A stretch of 64,000 nt of DNA from Papaver somniferum (Eukaryota > Streptophyta > Magnoliopsida > Ranunculales > Papaveraceae), in the NCBI RefSeq assembly GCF_003573695.1, contig NC_039364.1:233981656-234045655 (forward strand). Reading direction: 5' to 3'. Shown here in pieces: positions 60,797-64,000 of this stretch. The translations under genes and the position numbers were made by a program. The notes under the pieces are model-generated. The model ran no database searches. It saw nothing but the letters and a program-made list of their open reading frames with translations, and was not told where the DNA came from. The stretch's first letter is position 1. Each line of letters starts with the position of its first letter.

Positions 60797-61391
60797 TGTC
60801 AGACAATGAAGTCGATGTCACATTTGTTAATAAAGTAAGTAACCTCGAATGGCTGATGATTCGTCACGTTTGGAAGTGATATTAGAATGGTTGTAGGTAT
60901 TCTTTTTCAACTTTAGGTTAACAACTTCTATTAGTGGATCGTGTCGATATCGGAATTCTTGGTATGCGGTGGTTGAATAATCGTATGAAGTTTATTTATA
61001 AGGATGGTTTGACTTGATTTTATTATTTGCCGATAATGGATAACTAGGCAGGTGATGATAAAATAAATTTGCATGTAATTTTAATCTAATAAGTAATCAC
61101 CGGAATTGGTGTATTTTCTGTCGTTTCGAACATGAATACTGTTTCTGTAATTTTTAAAACACTCATCAATCTTGATTTATCTGGGTATCTTTGGATTTAT
61201 CCAACTCTTGCGATCATTGTTGGAAGAATACTTATGTATAAATCATAAATCATACTACATCAATCTAACAGACTGAGAATGTTTTTTTTTATTATTGGTA
61301 ACAGATTGAGAATGTTGACGGTAGAGAAAAGCTTTCAACTACACCACTTGAGGATTTGGTTAGCATGATAAGAAATCTGCAAAAAGCGAAG
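60797..61391 (+). other. Two exon-like fragments of an unrecognised gene
   Basis: ATG at 60797 opens MSDNEVDVTFVNK followed by a consensus donor GTAAGT. At 61303, after ACAG, an open stretch reads IENVDGREKLSTTPLED then LVSMIRNLQKAK and stops. They could be the start and an inner exon of a gene or a relic. I recognise neither. Exon joining is a guess from splice motifs. Confidence 0.3.
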
Positions 61392-61716
61392 TAACTTATT
61401 CAACATGCTTTGATGGCCAAAAGTTACAAAAGCAGCATCTAAATCCTTGGAGTATGAGAATCTTAAGTTGCTGATCAAAAGGTATTTCATAGGCATATAC
61501 TCTATCAACTTTATAAATCTTAGCGTCGACTTAAATCTTATTATGTAATAGGTTACAAGTGTAAATAATCATGTTGTAGGTGACAAGTGCTTGGTAGCAA
61601 TGAAATTTTCTTTTGTGAATAGAGAACTAAGGAACTTATTTGTGCAGGTTTAATTAAACAATTAACGGCCCTATAAAAACTTCTTTTTTTGCCCACTTAC
61701 ATTGGAAGCAATATCT

Positions 61717-61789
61717 GCTATCTTAGCTCAAATGGAAGAGCACATGATTTTCAACCGTGTAGTTGTGGGTTCAACTCCCACATATGGCA
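61717..61789 (+). pseudogene. tRNA-Lys-like sequence (loop TTC), between inverted repeats
   Basis: 73 nt with D arm TAGCTCAAATGGAAGAGC, anticodon arm CATGATTTTCAACCGTG and T arm GTGGGTTCAACTCCCAC. Overall it is closest to plant tRNA-Lys(UUU), but the loop now reads TTC and the acceptor and anticodon stems each have a mismatch. No T-run terminator follows closely. CATTGGAAGCA (61700-61710) and its complement TGCTTCCAATG (61805-61815) flank it. It may be a tRNA relic or a SINE head. Confidence 0.6.
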
Positions 61790-61989
61790 TTGTTATTTGA
61801 TACATGCTTCCAATGGAAAATAATGACTCCATTATTTGATGCTCACCGAGTGAGACTCCAACAAAAGATATGGAGTTGGACCAGGATCTTGAGATGATAC
61901 GGGAAAACTTTTTGGATTGGACAACCCAACATAAAACTACTATAGGAGTTGTGCAATCCATTGACTGTTTATGAGTAAGTTCTGTAAAC

Positions 61990-64000
61990 TAAATAGTATA
62001 GGTACTTAAGGAAAACTACTTTAAAATTTTGTTCTTATTGTTACCTTTGTTGTTATTATCTCAATTACAATTACAGATGTATCCACTTAAATAACCATGG
62101 TGCGGGGTTGATATGTACTGGGCGAAGGTATGGAGTTTAAGCTCAAATTGCGCCTTCGGTCTAACTGTATGTATGTTTTGATTAGTTTTCGTTATTTTTT
62201 GTATCATAGATGATGCCTAATAGTACGTGATGTGCATTATATGGATGAATCGAAAGTGCATCATGACGGTTTCATTGATTCTCAATCATCTCCGCCAGTC
62301 CAAAACTGGTTGTTGATTTCATCATTACATAAAAGTTGATTCCATTGGTTAGGGTTCATGGATTAGAGAAACAAAAGTACACAGTTATTGATTCATGTTA
62401 TTGATTACTCTTATTCCTTTTGTTTTCTCAATCATCTCCGCCAACAAAACAGGTTATTAATTCCATGTACTCAGTTTTTCTTATTTTTGTTTTACTAGCC
62501 TAAAAATTGACTGTCCTGAAAAGCATGTTCATTCACCTTAGTGTATGGTAAGATATTTATTCCTTTACAGTGCAACATCAAGCTCTAATCAGGTCTTAGT
62601 GTATATATTCTAGCGAATCTATTGTTATACCACATCTAATTCAATGTTTATTTATCTTGCACCAAAACTAAAACAACTATAGAAAAGAAGTGGATTCAAA
62701 GTAGCATCGACATAATTCACAATAAATAACAACACATTAGGTTGTCAATCAAAGTTTATTTGACTTTGTTTGATCGGTTGTTTTCTTTTTCCTTATCATA
62801 GCTTTGGAAATTATACTGTTCATAGTGACATCCTTGCAGCTAGAAATACAACTGAAACTTTGTTGACGAGGTCATGTTTTGGAAAATGCAATGGCAGAAG
62901 ATGGTGCAAACTTTTTTAATGAGGGGAAATCAATCTTAATCAACATGGTATTATTATTAGAGCTTCAGATATGCAAGTAATTTGGAAAATTTGATTAGGA
63001 TGTGTTGTTTGATCTTAGGTTACTTTAAGTTGGTAATTGAACCTCTTAGATGTGCATGAAACCTTTCATTTGCGGCTACGTGTTAACTACTACCCGCAAG
63101 TATGTCTTGATGCAAAACTTGGAGTTTTCTCATTTTTTTGAGTCTTAGCAATCAATATTCTTATAAACCTTGATGATGTGTTTAGTTGTTTTCAAAAAAA
63201 GATAGCAGTTTTCTTCTCTAAAAAAATTACTGTCCGAGTTCCCTGCAGATCAAATAGATACTTCAGGTTTGAATTAGATTGGCGGATGTCGATGGGATAT
63301 AAGTAGCTAAATGTAATTTGATGGGTTAAGTTAGTTATGATGGAATTTTTTATTAATCAGATGAACATATAACCATTCTGATTTTTTAGTATGCTCAATT
63401 GAACATCTCGATGTTTTGGGTTTAATTAATAGTTGGATTTTTTGGATTCAGGTTAAATCTATACAACTAGAGGAGGAGGAAAAAGAAGGCATGACGAAAA
63501 GAGACAGAAAAAAAATATCAACAAGCATGAGTTCAACTTCAGAACTAAGTACAAGGTTAGGTTTAAATAATGGCTTTCTACAAACTTTGACTGAAAACCT
63601 AATGTCTTTTTACTTATTGTTCAGTTCCCTATACCTTTTTTAGTTTTGGTGCAAGAGAACTACATTTGCAATGGATATTTCCTTCTATTGGATCAGCTTT
63701 CTTATAAATACCAAAAAGTTATGATGTTTCTTGAGGAGCTTAGCCAAACTATTACTGAACTTAAGGAGTATAGTGAAAGTTAGGATCACATTCTGATTTT
63801 ATTAAGTTTTGGGCTAAAAATTTAATGTTGATAATCATGTACTTGGTTTGAATTTTTTGTATTTATTGCCTAATTTTGTGGGAATTTTGCTATCAAACGA
63901 TCCTACCCTTTGTTGCCGACTTAGTGTTGATGCATTTTTCTGCTTTGTGGATTTTCATTTTTGGTATTTTTATACTGCAATCATAGATTTTTAACTTAAT
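61990..64000. other. Right-end stretch without a supported gene
   Basis: A single exon-like segment, 63452-63562, lies between TTCAG and GTTAGG and reads VKSIQLEEEEKEGMTKRDRK then ISTSMSSTSELSTR. It is not recognised. The repeated phrase CTCAATCATCTCCGCCA occurs at 62280 and 62428. The rest shows nothing I can support. Confidence 0.3.

Noticed and set aside
61728..61961. Minus-strand open frame of 77 codons
   Set aside because: Its C-terminal part (PYVGVEPTTTRLKIMCSSI) is the antisense translation of the tRNA-like sequence at 61717-61789, a common false gene.

Overview
This is a plant nuclear window: AT-rich, with spliceosomal introns (GT..AG), nuclear tRNA genes, plant L1-type LINEs, Ty3-type and hAT/Harbinger-like transposons, and plant-specific protein families. 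It is certainly a flowering plant. From memory of repeat families a Papaver-like Ranunculales genome is plausible, but nothing here proves the species.

Only two large genes look intact: a ribose-phosphate pyrophosphokinase of the PRS4 type (41689-45620, +, 7 exons) and a chloroplast-targeted DUF3598 protein (52532-54893, -, 7 exons). A short single-exon membrane-protein gene (15100-15543, +) and a tRNA-Pro(AGG) gene (52168-52239, +) also look functional. The rest is transposons, repeats and gene relics.

Layout. 1-6075 and about 16372-22640 are two direct copies of one segment: a decayed UPL3/UPL4-type HECT ubiquitin-ligase gene carrying an already defective LINE. Between them lie a solo LTR (7457-9411) inside a 190-bp tandem array, a minus-strand retroelement region with an initiator-tRNA primer-binding-site-like motif (10959-10970), a recent 201-bp tandem duplication (13971-14372), and the small membrane-protein gene. 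23265-24045 is a foldback element. 24780-30160 is a second, unrelated LINE on the minus strand. 30130-about 34050 is a Ty3-type remnant with a polypurine tract and LTR. 34416-39038 is a broken plant-mobile-domain (PMD) gene on the minus strand.

The most interesting object sits in intron 1 of that PMD relic: a 2,332-bp hAT-like element (35946-38277) with a perfect 8-bp target-site duplication and a perfect 14-bp terminal inverted repeat. It carries pieces of two unrelated host genes in one orientation: the 5' end of an Alfin-like (PHD) gene (promoter-like region, 5' UTR, start codon, two exons) and the 3' end of an ARF5/MONOPTEROS-type auxin response factor with an uninterrupted PB1 domain and canonical introns. 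This is a chimeric transduplicate with the layout of a possible new gene.

38289-41179 holds two arrays of short palindromic motifs (AATCGG/CCGATT and TTCGGTT/AACCGAA), the second inside a 1,874-bp element with 53-bp near-perfect inverted ends. 46618-48690 is a third array of this kind (GTGTAC/GTACAC). After the DUF3598 gene the window decays into tRNA-like relics, a broken type-B response-regulator receiver, MITEs and unassigned sequence.
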